DNA of 64,000 bases from Alkalihalobacillus bogoriensis ATCC BAA-922 (GTDB taxonomy: Bacteria > Bacillota > Bacilli > Bacillales > Bacillaceae_F). The stretch's first letter is position 1, and each line of letters starts with the position of its first letter. The position numbers were made by a program, and so were the translations under genes. The notes below the pieces were generated by a model, which worked only from the letters and a program-made list of their open reading frames with translations, made no database searches and had not been told where the DNA came from. The stretch spans positions 32,226-96,225 of the forward strand of contig NZ_JHYI01000023.1 of NCBI RefSeq assembly GCF_000621445.1. The letters run 5' to 3'. Below are positions 51,294-60,063 of the stretch, piece after piece.

Positions 51294-53009
51294 ATGTTAA
51301 TGAGGTTTTTCTCTTATTATTTACCGCATAAAAAATTATTTATGCTAGATTTTAGTAGTGCGATTGTTGTTGCAATTTTAGAATTAGGTTTTCCACTTGC
51401 GGTGGCTTGGTTCATAGATTCTTTATTAGATTCTGGGGATTGGTCAATGATTATATTAGTAAGTACCGGTTTAGCCGTTCTCTATTTAATTAGCACGTTT
51501 TTACAATATATTGTTAATTATTGGGGACATAAATTAGGAATAAATATTGAAACAGATATGCGACAGCAACTGTTTGAACATGTCCATAGTCAGTCTTTCC
51601 GTTTTTTTGATAATACGAAAACTGGACATATTATGAGTCGGATCACAAATGATTTATTTGATATTGGTGAACTTGCCCATCATGGACCAGAAGATGTCTT
51701 TATTTCGATTATGACCTTTATCGGTGCGTTTTGGATTATGATGACGATCAATGTAAAGCTTGCCTTAGTGACGTTATTTGTTGTTCCGTTTCTTGTTTGG
51801 CTTATTGCTTTTTGTAATATTCGAATGAATCGGGCATGGAAAACGATGTTTACTGATATTGCTGATGTCAATGCAAGAGTCGAAGATAGTGTTTCAGGAG
51901 CTCGTGTTGTTCAATCGTTTACGAATGAAAATCATGAAATTTCATTATTTAAAAAGAATAACCGGAAATTCAGAAAAGCAAAAATTCGCTCGTATAAAGT
52001 GATGTCTTACAGTACTTCTGGTATTTATATGATGACTCGATTTATTACACTCGTCGTTTTAGTGTACGGAGCTTGGTTAAGTTTTACAGGGCAATTGTCT
52101 CATGGAAATCTAGTTGCTTTTATTCTATATGTTAATGTATTGTTTAAACCGATTGATAAAATTAGTGCTTTAATGGAATTGTATCCAAAAGGCATGGCAG
52201 GTTTTAAACGTTTTATTGATTTACTAGATTCAAAGCCTGATGTCGTAGATGACCCTCAAGCCATTGTCGCTCCACCACTTCAAGGCAATATTGAATTTAA
52301 CAATGTTCATTTTCAATATGATAAAAATAAATCTGTCCTTGAGAACATTGACTTACAATTACATGCAGGTGAAACTGTAGCATTTGTTGGGCCTTCCGGT
52401 GCGGGGAAAACGACAATTTGTTCGTTAATTCCACGGTTTTACGATGTGGACAAAGGGAGTATATCCATTGACGGCATTGATATCCGTAAAATGAAAAAGC
52501 AATCCTTACGGTCACAAATTGGTATCGTTCAACAAGATGTTTTCTTATTCACAGGAACATTACGAGAAAATATTGCGTATGGAATGCTTGGTGCCACAGA
52601 TGAACAAATTAAAGACGCTGCTCGTCGGGCTCACTTAGAAAGTTTTATTGCTAGTTTACCTGATGGCTATGAAACGCAAATTGGGGAAAGAGGATTGAAA
52701 TTATCAGGCGGGCAAAAGCAAAGAATTGCGATTGCTCGAATGTTCTTAAAAAATCCACCTATATTAATATTAGATGAAGCAACATCGGCATTGGATACAG
52801 AAACGGAATTGATTATACAACAAGCATTAAATGAACTAGCAAAAAATCGTACAACGTTAGTAATTGCCCATCGGTTAGCAACAATAAGAAATGCAGATCG
52901 AATTGTTGTGGTAACAGAAGAGGGGATTGTAGAGCAAGGGAAACATGATGAATTGCTTGCAAAAGATGGTGTGTTTGCAAAACTGCATAAAGTTCAATTT
53001 CAACGATAA
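51294..53009 (+). CDS. ABC exporter (homodimer type, MsbA/LmrA-like)
   Basis: A 571-residue half-transporter. Six helices span about 15-300. The nucleotide-binding domain has Walker A GPSGAGKTTICS, Q-loop IVQQDVFLFTG, signature LSGGQKQRIAIARM, Walker B ILILDEATSALD with the catalytic Glu, and IAHRLAT. All catalytic residues are canonical, so it can work as a homodimer. Exported substrates of such proteins are lipids or drugs. It is monocistronic, ending in a bidirectional terminator. Confidence 0.93.
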   Translation: MLMRFFSYYLPHKKLFMLDFSSAIVVAILELGFPLAVAWFIDSLLDSGDWSMIILVSTGLAVLYLISTFLQYIVNYWGHKLGINIETDMRQQLFEHVHSQSFRFFDNTKTGHIMSRITNDLFDIGELAHHGPEDVFISIMTFIGAFWIMMTINVKLALVTLFVVPFLVWLIAFCNIRMNRAWKTMFTDIADVNARVEDSVSGARVVQSFTNENHEISLFKKNNRKFRKAKIRSYKVMSYSTSGIYMMTRFITLVVLVYGAWLSFTGQLSHGNLVAFILYVNVLFKPIDKISALMELYPKGMAGFKRFIDLLDSKPDVVDDPQAIVAPPLQGNIEFNNVHFQYDKNKSVLENIDLQLHAGETVAFVGPSGAGKTTICSLIPRFYDVDKGSISIDGIDIRKMKKQSLRSQIGIVQQDVFLFTGTLRENIAYGMLGATDEQIKDAARRAHLESFIASLPDGYETQIGERGLKLSGGQKQRIAIARMFLKNPPILILDEATSALDTETELIIQQALNELAKNRTTLVIAHRLATIRNADRIVVVTEEGIVEQGKHDELLAKDGVFAKLHKVQFQR

Positions 53010-53046
53010 TAAAAAGCCAAGCTTCAGATTAGAAGCTTGGCTTTTA
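53010..53046. terminator. bidirectional terminator
   Basis: AAAAGCCAAGCTTC pairs with GAAGCTTGGCTTTT around AGATTA, serving the ABC exporter and the convergent CotF-like pair. Confidence 0.95.
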
Positions 53047-53049
53047 ACA

Positions 53050-53355
53050 TTACTGCATTTTTTGTGCAACTTGTAGTGCAGTATTGGAAACTGTTTTGTC
53101 CATTTGTAATTGTTTGGACATATCATGTGGCATATAATATCCTTTTGAAATCATATACGTTGATATTTTTTCGTGTGCTTCAATGGCATCATTTAAGTGT
53201 TGCTTTAATGTACTGCGTAATTGTGGTGTTGTTGTTTCTGTTATTGCGACTGAATAGTTTTTTACTTCCGCTTTAGCAGCAATTAAAAGGTCCGTTGCTA
53301 TAACTTGATCAGTTAAAGCTGACATCCCTGTAATGTTTTCCATAATTTGATTCAT
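53050..53355 (-). CDS. CotF-family protein, C-terminal-half type
   Basis: A 101-residue protein that aligns with the second half of the 166-residue CotF protein at 21.4 kb: TDQVIATDLLIAAKAEVKNY, AITETTTPQLRSTLKQHL and EAHEKISTYMISKGYY. It has its own TGGAGG site 7 bases before ATG 53355, so it is a genuine separate gene and not the product of a frameshift. Split CotF pairs of this kind (YraF/YraD-like) are known in Bacillus. A spore-coat location is expected. Confidence 0.85.
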   Translation of the reverse strand: MNQIMENITGMSALTDQVIATDLLIAAKAEVKNYSVAITETTTPQLRSTLKQHLNDAIEAHEKISTYMISKGYYMPHDMSKQLQMDKTVSNTALQVAQKMQ

Positions 53356-53368
53356 TGTTTTTCCTCCA

Positions 53369-53554
53369 TTAGTCTAAATAGTGTTGTAAATCTTGAATGT
53401 GTTTCGTTGTCATTTGAATGTCTTGAGCCATCAAGTTTTTTAACTCTTGGTCAGTAACTAATGCTTGCATTGTTGCGGCTTTTGTTAAACATAGGCTTTT
53501 AAAGGTAACAAGCTCATGGACTTCAACCGTTTCGTGAATCGCCATCGTAGTCAT
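53369..53554 (-). CDS. CotF-family protein, N-terminal-half type
   Basis: 61 residues from ATG 53554 (GAGGTG site 6-8 bases upstream; the frame begins three codons earlier). It aligns with the first half of full-length CotF (AIHETVEVHELVTFKSLCLTK, HIQDLQHYLD). It is cotranscribed with the C-terminal-half gene 13 bases downstream; the two chains probably pair to rebuild the four-helix fold. Confidence 0.82.
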   Translation of the reverse strand: MTTMAIHETVEVHELVTFKSLCLTKAATMQALVTDQELKNLMAQDIQMTTKHIQDLQHYLD

Positions 53555-53666
53555 GAAAATCACCTCGCTTTCAACGATGTTAGTATTTGCAAAGAACGCA
53601 AAGTAAGCCGTGGGAGTTTTTAGAATATATACAAAACAGTAGCACGGATATGCTACTGTTCGCTCA

Positions 53667-54389
53667 TTACCTTAAGTGTTCTGGTGGGGGATTGTTATGA
53701 CGTTGCTGTTGAATTTCTTCAAATAAGTCAAGCTCAGATTTTTTTTGTAGTTGATTTACTTTGTCGTGTAACAATGTGAGTTGCTGGTTAATCTTTTGCA
53801 TGATATTTGGATCTGGACTTGTTTGATTTGTTAAAGGTGGAAGCGCAGAAGTAGTTTCAGTTTGATTTGAGAGCAATTTTTTTAACTGATTTACTTCTTG
53901 TCGTAGTGTTTCGACATCATTTTTTGTTGAAGGTTTAGCCGTATCTTTTAACATATAACCAAGTTGTCCATTTGGTTCAAGTGTTGCCCATTTTACATCT
54001 GAGATTTTGGAGATGTTTCGTTGTCTTAATTGAGTTTCTAACTGATCAACAGTTAGACGTACACTTTGTAAATTGTCTTCCTTGATTTTGCCGTCTTCAA
54101 TTAATATTTTTGATTTTCCAGTCACTAACTTCTCGAAAAAATCAAATTTGATTTGTAAAAATTCAATAAGGACAAGCGTTAAAACTAACATCGCTCCCAC
54201 ATATAAGGTGGACCAAATGTTTTCACCAGCAAGCGGTTGAATGAGTAGGGAACCAATCCCAATCATAATAACGACTTGAGCAAGTGTCATTTGTGAAATG
54301 GATTTTCTCCCTGCTACTCTTAGTAATACCGTTCCTGCCAAAACAATTAAAACAGATTTCCATATCCATTCTCCTAATTCTATATCCAT
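53667..54389 (-). CDS. DUF421 (YetF-like) membrane protein with coiled-coil tail
   Basis: A 240-residue protein. Three N-terminal helices with RVAGRKSISQMTLAQVVIMIGIGS, a single YetF domain (about 85-145) and then, in place of the second domain, a Gln-rich coiled-coil tail (about 150-235, LRQEVNQLKKLLSN, QQLTLLHDKVNQLQKKSE) ending in Pro-Pro. It differs clearly from the DUF421 gene at 22 kb. It lies just upstream (same strand, ~110-base gap) of the split CotF pair's spore genes in gene order, so a spore link is again likely. Confidence 0.83.
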   Translation of the reverse strand: MDIELGEWIWKSVLIVLAGTVLLRVAGRKSISQMTLAQVVIMIGIGSLLIQPLAGENIWSTLYVGAMLVLTLVLIEFLQIKFDFFEKLVTGKSKILIEDGKIKEDNLQSVRLTVDQLETQLRQRNISKISDVKWATLEPNGQLGYMLKDTAKPSTKNDVETLRQEVNQLKKLLSNQTETTSALPPLTNQTSPDPNIMQKINQQLTLLHDKVNQLQKKSELDLFEEIQQQRHNNPPPEHLR

Positions 54390-54559
54390 TTCCTACACCT
54401 ACCTATTCAAAAAAAGGATGTTCGTTTGAATTATGTCCAATTCTAAACAAAAAAACGAAGATTCAGGTTACGTTCATAAAATTACCAATAATAAACCTAA
54501 GTTTTTACTAAAGAGACAATGGCCCGTATAATGGTGGTAAGAAACATAAGGGGGTAGAA

Positions 54560-55300
54560 ATGATGAATGAAACGATTGAAACGATGCTGAACCATAAATC
54601 CATTCGAAAGTTTGAAAAAGGGCATACGATTCCAGAAGCTACGATAACAGCCATTCTTGAGGCAGGTCAAAGTGCTGCAACCTCACATTTTATTCAAGCA
54701 TATTCGATTATTCGAGTGAAAGACCGTTCGAAAGTGGAGGGAATCGCTGAGTTAAGTCAAAACTTACATATAAAGGATGCTTCCGCTTTTTTTGTATTTT
54801 GTGCTGATATGAAAAGATTAGAGTATGCAAGTCGAAAACATCATCTTGCTTTTGATTATGATTCGCTCGAAAATACGATTGCGACAATTGTCGATGTAGC
54901 ATTAGTTGCTCAAAATGTCATGACAGCAGCAGAATCGTTAGGCTATGGGGGCTGTTATATCGGTGGAGTAAGGAATGCACCTTTTGAAATTAGCGAAAAA
55001 CTTGAACTTCCAGATAAAGTTCTCCCAATATTTGGACTTACTCTAGGTGTACCTGTAGAAGGTCAAGAAGTAAAGCCGAGGTTACCATTATCGGCCATTG
55101 TGCATGAAGATCGTTATGATGAGACTAAATATGATGATTTGCTGCAACAGTATGATGAAGTGATAAACGAATATTATGCAAAAAGAACAAGCAATAAAAA
55201 AGATGCAACATGGACAAAGCCGATCGCGTCGTTTTTTTCTGCAAAAAAACGAGTTCATATGCGCGATTTTTTTGAGAAGAAAGGCTTTACTCTTAAGTAG
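54560..55300 (+). CDS. nfrA: NfrA/NfsA-type NAD(P)H flavin oxidoreductase (nitroreductase family)
   Basis: A 246-residue protein. The N-terminal ETIETMLNHKSIRKFEKG, QSAATSHFIQAYSII, the flavin-binding AAESLGYGGCYIGGVRN, and the C-terminal arm ending in KKGFTLK follow B. subtilis NfrA1 throughout. These FMN enzymes oxidise NADPH and reduce nitro compounds, flavins and some disulfides, and are part of stress responses. It appears monocistronic with GGGGGT ahead of the start. Confidence 0.9.
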   Translation: MMNETIETMLNHKSIRKFEKGHTIPEATITAILEAGQSAATSHFIQAYSIIRVKDRSKVEGIAELSQNLHIKDASAFFVFCADMKRLEYASRKHHLAFDYDSLENTIATIVDVALVAQNVMTAAESLGYGGCYIGGVRNAPFEISEKLELPDKVLPIFGLTLGVPVEGQEVKPRLPLSAIVHEDRYDETKYDDLLQQYDEVINEYYAKRTSNKKDATWTKPIASFFSAKKRVHMRDFFEKKGFTLK

Positions 55301-55413
55301 ACTGTTTATTCCAAGTTTTAACCAAATTGGAGTGACTCTCTTGAATAGAAATATCGTGAAAGCAAACGATATGAAATGAAGTAGTTTCATTTAGATACAG
55401 GAGGTCTAAACGC

Positions 55414-55710
55414 ATGGTAAACGAAAATGAAGAGTTGAAAGAGGTTCAATTAGCGCTGCAAGCAGCACAAGAAGATTTACAACAAGCACAACAAAGTGGG
55501 TACCCTCAAGAACTGCAGCAAGCACAACAAGCCGTTATCAACGCCCAGCAAGACTTATTAAATAAAAATCAACAGCTTCTTCAAGCACAAATGAAATTAT
55601 ACGAAGCGCAACAACAAGTAAAACAAGAACAACAAGCGGTCCAAACTGCACAAGAGCAAGTGCTTCAAGCACAAGCAGTCGCTACCGCACAACGTGACAA
55701 TTTAATGTAA
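55414..55710 (+). CDS. Gln/Ala-rich coiled-coil protein
   Basis: A 98-residue protein made almost entirely of Gln, Ala, Leu and Glu in heptad-like order (QAAQEDLQQAQQSG, QELQQAQQAVINAQQDLL, YEAQQQVKQEQQAVQ). It should form a single long coiled coil. There is no signal or membrane segment. A strong AGGAGGT site precedes ATG 55414 and a terminator follows. Similar proteins in Bacillus are uncharacterised, some of them spore-associated. Confidence 0.75.
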   Translation: MVNENEELKEVQLALQAAQEDLQQAQQSGYPQELQQAQQAVINAQQDLLNKNQQLLQAQMKLYEAQQQVKQEQQAVQTAQEQVLQAQAVATAQRDNLM

Positions 55711-55717
55711 GGTAAAT

Positions 55718-55749
55718 AAAGAGCTAACAGTCCTGTTTGCTCTTTTTCC
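55718..55749 (+). terminator. terminator after the coiled-coil gene
   Basis: AAAGAGCTAACAG pairs with CTGTTTGCTCTTT (two internal mismatches) and continues in T. Confidence 0.8.
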
Positions 55750-55805
55750 TTTACATACGAACCGTCATATGAGGAAACAATAAAACCCGAGGAGGGATGT
55801 ACATT

Positions 55806-55925
55806 ATGGAGAATACCCATGAGTTTGTAGAAAAAATTCATGAGAAACAAAGAAAAGATGAACAAAATCGTAAACGGCAAGGTGATGGGAAGCCTAGTAA
55901 AAAATTACCGAATAAACAACATTAA
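55806..55925 (+). CDS. DUF4023-type 39-residue protein
   Basis: ATG 55806 follows GAGGAGGG by about 9 bases. The product opens MENTHEFVEKIHEKQRKDEQ and ends GKPSKKLPNKQH, the wording of the small DUF4023 family of Bacillus. It is charged and probably unstructured in part; the role is unknown. It is followed immediately by its own terminator. Confidence 0.82.
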   Translation: MENTHEFVEKIHEKQRKDEQNRKRQGDGKPSKKLPNKQH

Positions 55926-55928
55926 GCA

Positions 55929-55961
55929 AAAAAGGAAGAACGTCAAAACGTTCTTCCTTTT
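55929..55961 (+). terminator. terminator after the DUF4023 gene
   Basis: AAAGGAAGAACGT pairs with ACGTTCTTCCTTT around CAAA, with A/T flanks. Confidence 0.93.
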
Positions 55962-56033
55962 GAATGAATTCACTGACTGGAAAGGACATCTATTCTGTTA
56001 TTTGATGCAAAATCAGCTTTTTTCCATTTATTA

Positions 56034-56161
56034 CGGACAACTGTTCCGCTATTTTCCTCAAACACCTGCAAAACTCTCCTTTTAGCGGAAAGTAACGGAA
56101 CCATTGACCGATAGCGATTCAAAAATTGTGTTTTTCCATTAAATAGCGGAACGTATGTCCG
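56034..56161. repeat. inverted repeat pair with TTCCGCTATTT motif
   Basis: CGGACA-ACT-GTTCCGCTATTT (56034-56054) recurs inverted as AAATAGCGGAAC-GTA-TGTCCG at 56140-56161, with a third partial TAGCGGAA at about 56083. It lies in the space between the DUF4023 gene and the leftward ABC-F gene. Confidence 0.6.
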
Positions 56162-56172
56162 AACCAACTATG

Positions 56173-57726
56173 TTACACTAGTTTTGTTGTCCAAGATTCA
56201 CAATTCCACACGTCTGTGACGACATCTTGATAAAATTCAGGTTCGTGGGAAATGAGAAGGATGCTTCCTTTGTATTCTTTTAATGCGCGTTTTAACTCCG
56301 CTTTTGCATCAACATCTAAGTGATTCGTAGGCTCGTCTAATACGAGAATATTCGTTTCGCGGTTGATTAGTTTACACAACCGGACTTTTGCTTTTTCTCC
56401 TCCGCTTAAAACTACAATTTTACTTTCAATGTGTTTTGTTGTTAATCCGCATCGCGCTAATGCGCCACGGATTTCAGCTTGCGATAAAGAAGGGAAGGTG
56501 TTCCATACTTCTTCAATACATGTTAGGTTCGAATCTTTTGCTTCTTGCTCAAAGTAACCGACTTCTTGATAATCTCCCCGTTCTACTGAACCAGAAACAG
56601 GAGTAATGAGTCCAAGTATACTTTTAAGTAATGTCGTTTTACCGATTCCATTAGCCCCGACAAGAGCCACTTTTTGACCGCGTTCCATCCTTAAATTTAG
56701 TGGTTTTGACAATGGTTCATCATAACCAATGACGAGATTTTTTGTCTCAAAAATGAGCTTACTTGTCGCACGGGCTTCTTTAAAGTAAAATTCAGGTTTT
56801 GGTTTTTCTTTTGATAATTCGATTACATCCATTTTATCTAACTTCTTTTGACGGGACATCGCCATATTTCTTGTAGAAACCCGGGCTTTGTTTCGTGCTA
56901 CAAAATCTTTTAATTGTGAGATTTCTTGTTGTTGTTTTTTATATGCAGCTTCTAATTGTTGTTTTTTCATTTCGTACACGCTTTGGAAATGTTCATAATC
57001 CCCGACATAACGGTTTAATTCTTGATTTTCCATATGATAAATTATGTTGATGACACTATTTAAAAATGGAATATCATGTGAAATTAAAATAAAGGCATTT
57101 TCGTATTCTTGTAAATACCGTTTTAACCAGACAATATGTTGTTCATCTAAATAGTTTGTTGGCTCATCTAATAATAAAATATCCGGCTTTTCTAATAAGA
57201 GTTTTGCTAGTAAGACTTTAGTGCGCTGACCACCACTTAAATCTTCAACATCTTTATCGAGTCCAATGTCATCTAAACCTAACCCTCGCGCAATTTCTTC
57301 AACTTTAGCATCAATTGTATAAAAGTCATTATTCGTTAATGTATCTTGAATACTCCCGACTTCTTCAAGGAGTTTTTCTAATTCCTCTGGAGTGACATCT
57401 GCCATTTTATCGTACATTTCAGTCATTTCTGTTTCAAGGTCAAGCAAGTATTGGAAGGCCGTTTTTAATACATCTCGCATCGTCATTCCACGTTCTAATA
57501 CAGTGTGTTGATCAAGATAGCCAACACGAACCTTTTTGGACCATTCCACTTTTCCTTCATCAGGCATTAGTTTTCCGGTAATAATATTCATAAATGTTGA
57601 TTTACCTTCGCCATTTGCACCAATTAATCCAATGTGTTCACCCTTTAACAAACGGAACGACACATCATGAAAAATCGCTCTATCACCAAACCCGTGGCTT
57701 AAATTTTTTACGGTTAATATACTCAT
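56173..57726 (-). CDS. ABC-F family ATPase
   Basis: A 517-residue protein with two nucleotide-binding domains and no membrane helices. Domain 1 has GANGEGKSTFMN, LSGGQRTKVLLAKLL and ILLLDEPTNYLD; domain 2 has GANGIGKTTLLK, LSGGEKAKVRLCKLI and ILVLDEPTNHLD. A basic linker lies between (about 255-300, RNKARVSTRNMAMSRQKKLDK). ABC-F proteins act on the ribosome, either resolving stalled complexes or protecting against antibiotics. The short interdomain arm argues for a housekeeping type over an antibiotic-resistance type. Single gene; no leader attenuator was found. Confidence 0.92.
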   Translation of the reverse strand: MSILTVKNLSHGFGDRAIFHDVSFRLLKGEHIGLIGANGEGKSTFMNIITGKLMPDEGKVEWSKKVRVGYLDQHTVLERGMTMRDVLKTAFQYLLDLETEMTEMYDKMADVTPEELEKLLEEVGSIQDTLTNNDFYTIDAKVEEIARGLGLDDIGLDKDVEDLSGGQRTKVLLAKLLLEKPDILLLDEPTNYLDEQHIVWLKRYLQEYENAFILISHDIPFLNSVINIIYHMENQELNRYVGDYEHFQSVYEMKKQQLEAAYKKQQQEISQLKDFVARNKARVSTRNMAMSRQKKLDKMDVIELSKEKPKPEFYFKEARATSKLIFETKNLVIGYDEPLSKPLNLRMERGQKVALVGANGIGKTTLLKSILGLITPVSGSVERGDYQEVGYFEQEAKDSNLTCIEEVWNTFPSLSQAEIRGALARCGLTTKHIESKIVVLSGGEKAKVRLCKLINRETNILVLDEPTNHLDVDAKAELKRALKEYKGSILLISHEPEFYQDVVTDVWNCESWTTKLV

Positions 57727-57874
57727 TCATTACACCTGACCTTATCGATAATTTCCTCTTGACCATCTTATCATAATTTCTAAAGTTCGTCTGTTGGTAA
57801 ATAATCTTTGCTTTTGAATAGTTTATGGAGTAAATTAGTTAGTAACTTATTTAATTTTAAAGGTGATGATTTTT

Positions 57875-58327
57875 TTGGATGATAAAAATAAAGAAGTGGT
57901 CGAACAATTGTTTTCTGCTTTTGCGAGGTTCCACCGAAAAGATATAGAAACAACGTTGTCAATGGATCGGAGAAGGAGTGAAGCAAAATTATTAATGTTG
58001 TTACACGAGAATAAACAAGGTCTGAAAATTTCAGATTTAAGTCGGTTAATGAGAGTAACGTCACCATTTGTTACACAAATCGTTACGAAACTTGAATCTA
58101 CTCATTTATTAGTTCGTCAACATGATTTGAAGGACCGAAGAATAGTTCGTGTTCAACTGACTGAAAAAGGAGAGTGTGCTGCACAGGAAGTTGGAGAAAA
58201 GTTTTATGAAAAATTTAAAAAACTAACAACATACTTGGGAGAAAAGGAAAGTGAACAATTAGCATTTTTATTAAATCAAGCATTTGATTTTTTTAATGAG
58301 GAATTTAAAAATGATAAAAGCGAGTGA
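57875..58327 (+). CDS. MarR family transcriptional regulator
   Basis: About 150 residues from TTG 57875, which has AAAGGTGAT 7 bases before it; the frame reaches to a GTG at 57863 inside that site. The winged helix-turn-helix is LKISDLSRLMRVTSPFVTQI then the wing HDLKDRRIVRVQLTEKG, flanked by dimerisation helices. It overlaps the first of two ABC exporter genes by four bases and is probably an autorepressor of the three-gene operon that responds to exported compounds. Confidence 0.9.
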   Translation: MDDKNKEVVEQLFSAFARFHRKDIETTLSMDRRRSEAKLLMLLHENKQGLKISDLSRLMRVTSPFVTQIVTKLESTHLLVRQHDLKDRRIVRVQLTEKGECAAQEVGEKFYEKFKKLTTYLGEKESEQLAFLLNQAFDFFNEEFKNDKSE

Positions 58328-60063
58328 GTGATTCCATGTTAGAAATGATGAAAGACTTAAAGAAATATAAGTGGTCGATATTGGCTGTTATATTATTTAC
58401 ATTAGCAGGAACATTACTTGAGTTATACTTACCTACTTTAATGGCTGATGTAGTGGATGTCGGAATTGTCAATGGTGATGTTCCTTTTATTTTGCAAACG
58501 GGCGGATGGATGTTCCTTTGTTCTATTTTGGCGATTGGATTTGCTATAGCAGTCACTTATTTTGCTTCAAAAATAGCGTTAGGATTTGGGCGTGATGTGC
58601 GCCGCAAATTATTTGTTCATGTTGAGAACTTTTCACTCCAAGAATTTGAAAAAATGGGTCCTGCCTCTTTAATTACGCGAACAACAAACGATGTGAAACA
58701 AGTTCAAGATGTCATTAATATGATGCTTCGGATGATGACAAGAGCTCCACTTATGTTAGTGGGAGGTATTATTTTAGCGGTGTCTCGAGATGCGATGTTA
58801 TCGCTCGTGTTTTTAGCAGCGTTACCGGTATTAGCAGGGTTAATTTTTTTTATTTCTAAAAAAGCGATTCCTTTGTTTGGTCTTCTTCAAAAACGAACAG
58901 ACCGTTTAAATTTATTACTTCGGGAAGGGCTAGTTGGCACACGTGTGGTTCGTGCATTTAACAGAGTGGACTATGAAAAGGGCCGTTTTAATGAAGCTAA
59001 TGAAGCGTATCGCAATACAGGAATAAAAGTTAATCAGATTATTGCGTTTGTATTTCCGGTAATGATGATCATTATGAACTTCACAAATGTAGCGATCGTC
59101 TGGTTTGGTGCCATGAGAATTGATGCAGGGGAAATGGCTGTAGGGAATTTAATGGCATTTTTACAGTATTCAATGATGATATTAATGTCGCTTATTATGT
59201 TATCCATGGCATTTATTATGATTCCACGAGCACAAGCTTCAGCCAAACGAATAAATGAAGTATTAAAAATGTACCCACTCATTCATGATCCCAAATACCC
59301 TGTCACGTGCTCCGGTAAAAATGGATATGTCGAGTTTGAGCAAGTAACCTTCCGTTATGAAGGAGCAGAGAAACCAGCAGTCAAAAAGGTAAGCTTCACA
59401 GCTAAACCCGGTGAAATAACTGCTATTATCGGGAGCACAGGGGCTGGAAAAACATCGCTTTTGCAATTAATACCGAGATTTTATGATGTGGAAAGTGGAA
59501 TGATAAAAGTTGATGGGGTGAATGTAAAAGAAATGCCCCAACAAGAATTACGACAGAAAATAGGTTATGTTCCTCAAAAAGCATCTTTATTTACAGGAAC
59601 GATTGCCGAAAATGTACGCTTTGGGAAGTTCGAAGCGACTGATAGCGAAGTCGTTGAGGCGTTAACAACAGCACAAGCGATCGATTTCGTAAATGGAAAA
59701 GATGATGGAATCGAAACGATGATTGAACAAGCGGGTGCGAATTTATCAGGCGGACAAAAACAACGGTTATCGATTGCTAGAGCTCTTGTGAGGAAACCGA
59801 ATATCTATTTATTTGATGATAGCTTTTCTGCACTAGATTATAAAACAGACGCTCGTTTGCGAAAGGCGTTACAAGCTGAAACGAAAGATTCGACAATGAT
59901 TGTTGTTGCTCAACGTGTCAATACGGTAAAGGACGCTGAACAAATTATCGTAATGCATGAAGGCGAAGTAGCAGGAAGCGGGTCACATGAGGAACTATTA
60001 CAGACGAATAAAATTTACCAAGAAATCGTCGCTTCCCAACAAACGGAGGGAGAAAGTGCATGA
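58324..60063 (+). CDS. heterodimeric ABC multidrug exporter, subunit with degenerate ATP site
   Basis: A 579-residue half-transporter: six helices in about 15-300, then Walker A GSTGAGKTSLLQL, signature LSGGQKQRLSIARAL, and Walker B IYLFDDSFSALD, where Asp replaces the catalytic Glu. The switch position reads VAQRVNT (Gln in place of His). Both changes mark the non-catalytic half of heterodimeric exporters such as BmrC or TM287. Start GTG 58324 (alternatively ATG 58336). The next gene overlaps by ATGA and supplies the catalytic half. Confidence 0.92.
   Translation: MSDSMLEMMKDLKKYKWSILAVILFTLAGTLLELYLPTLMADVVDVGIVNGDVPFILQTGGWMFLCSILAIGFAIAVTYFASKIALGFGRDVRRKLFVHVENFSLQEFEKMGPASLITRTTNDVKQVQDVINMMLRMMTRAPLMLVGGIILAVSRDAMLSLVFLAALPVLAGLIFFISKKAIPLFGLLQKRTDRLNLLLREGLVGTRVVRAFNRVDYEKGRFNEANEAYRNTGIKVNQIIAFVFPVMMIIMNFTNVAIVWFGAMRIDAGEMAVGNLMAFLQYSMMILMSLIMLSMAFIMIPRAQASAKRINEVLKMYPLIHDPKYPVTCSGKNGYVEFEQVTFRYEGAEKPAVKKVSFTAKPGEITAIIGSTGAGKTSLLQLIPRFYDVESGMIKVDGVNVKEMPQQELRQKIGYVPQKASLFTGTIAENVRFGKFEATDSEVVEALTTAQAIDFVNGKDDGIETMIEQAGANLSGGQKQRLSIARALVRKPNIYLFDDSFSALDYKTDARLRKALQAETKDSTMIVVAQRVNTVKDAEQIIVMHEGEVAGSGSHEELLQTNKIYQEIVASQQTEGESA

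Noticed and set aside
53050..53554. frameshifted single CotF gene
   Set aside because: The second half has its own ribosome binding site and start codon, and split CotF pairs are known in Bacillus.
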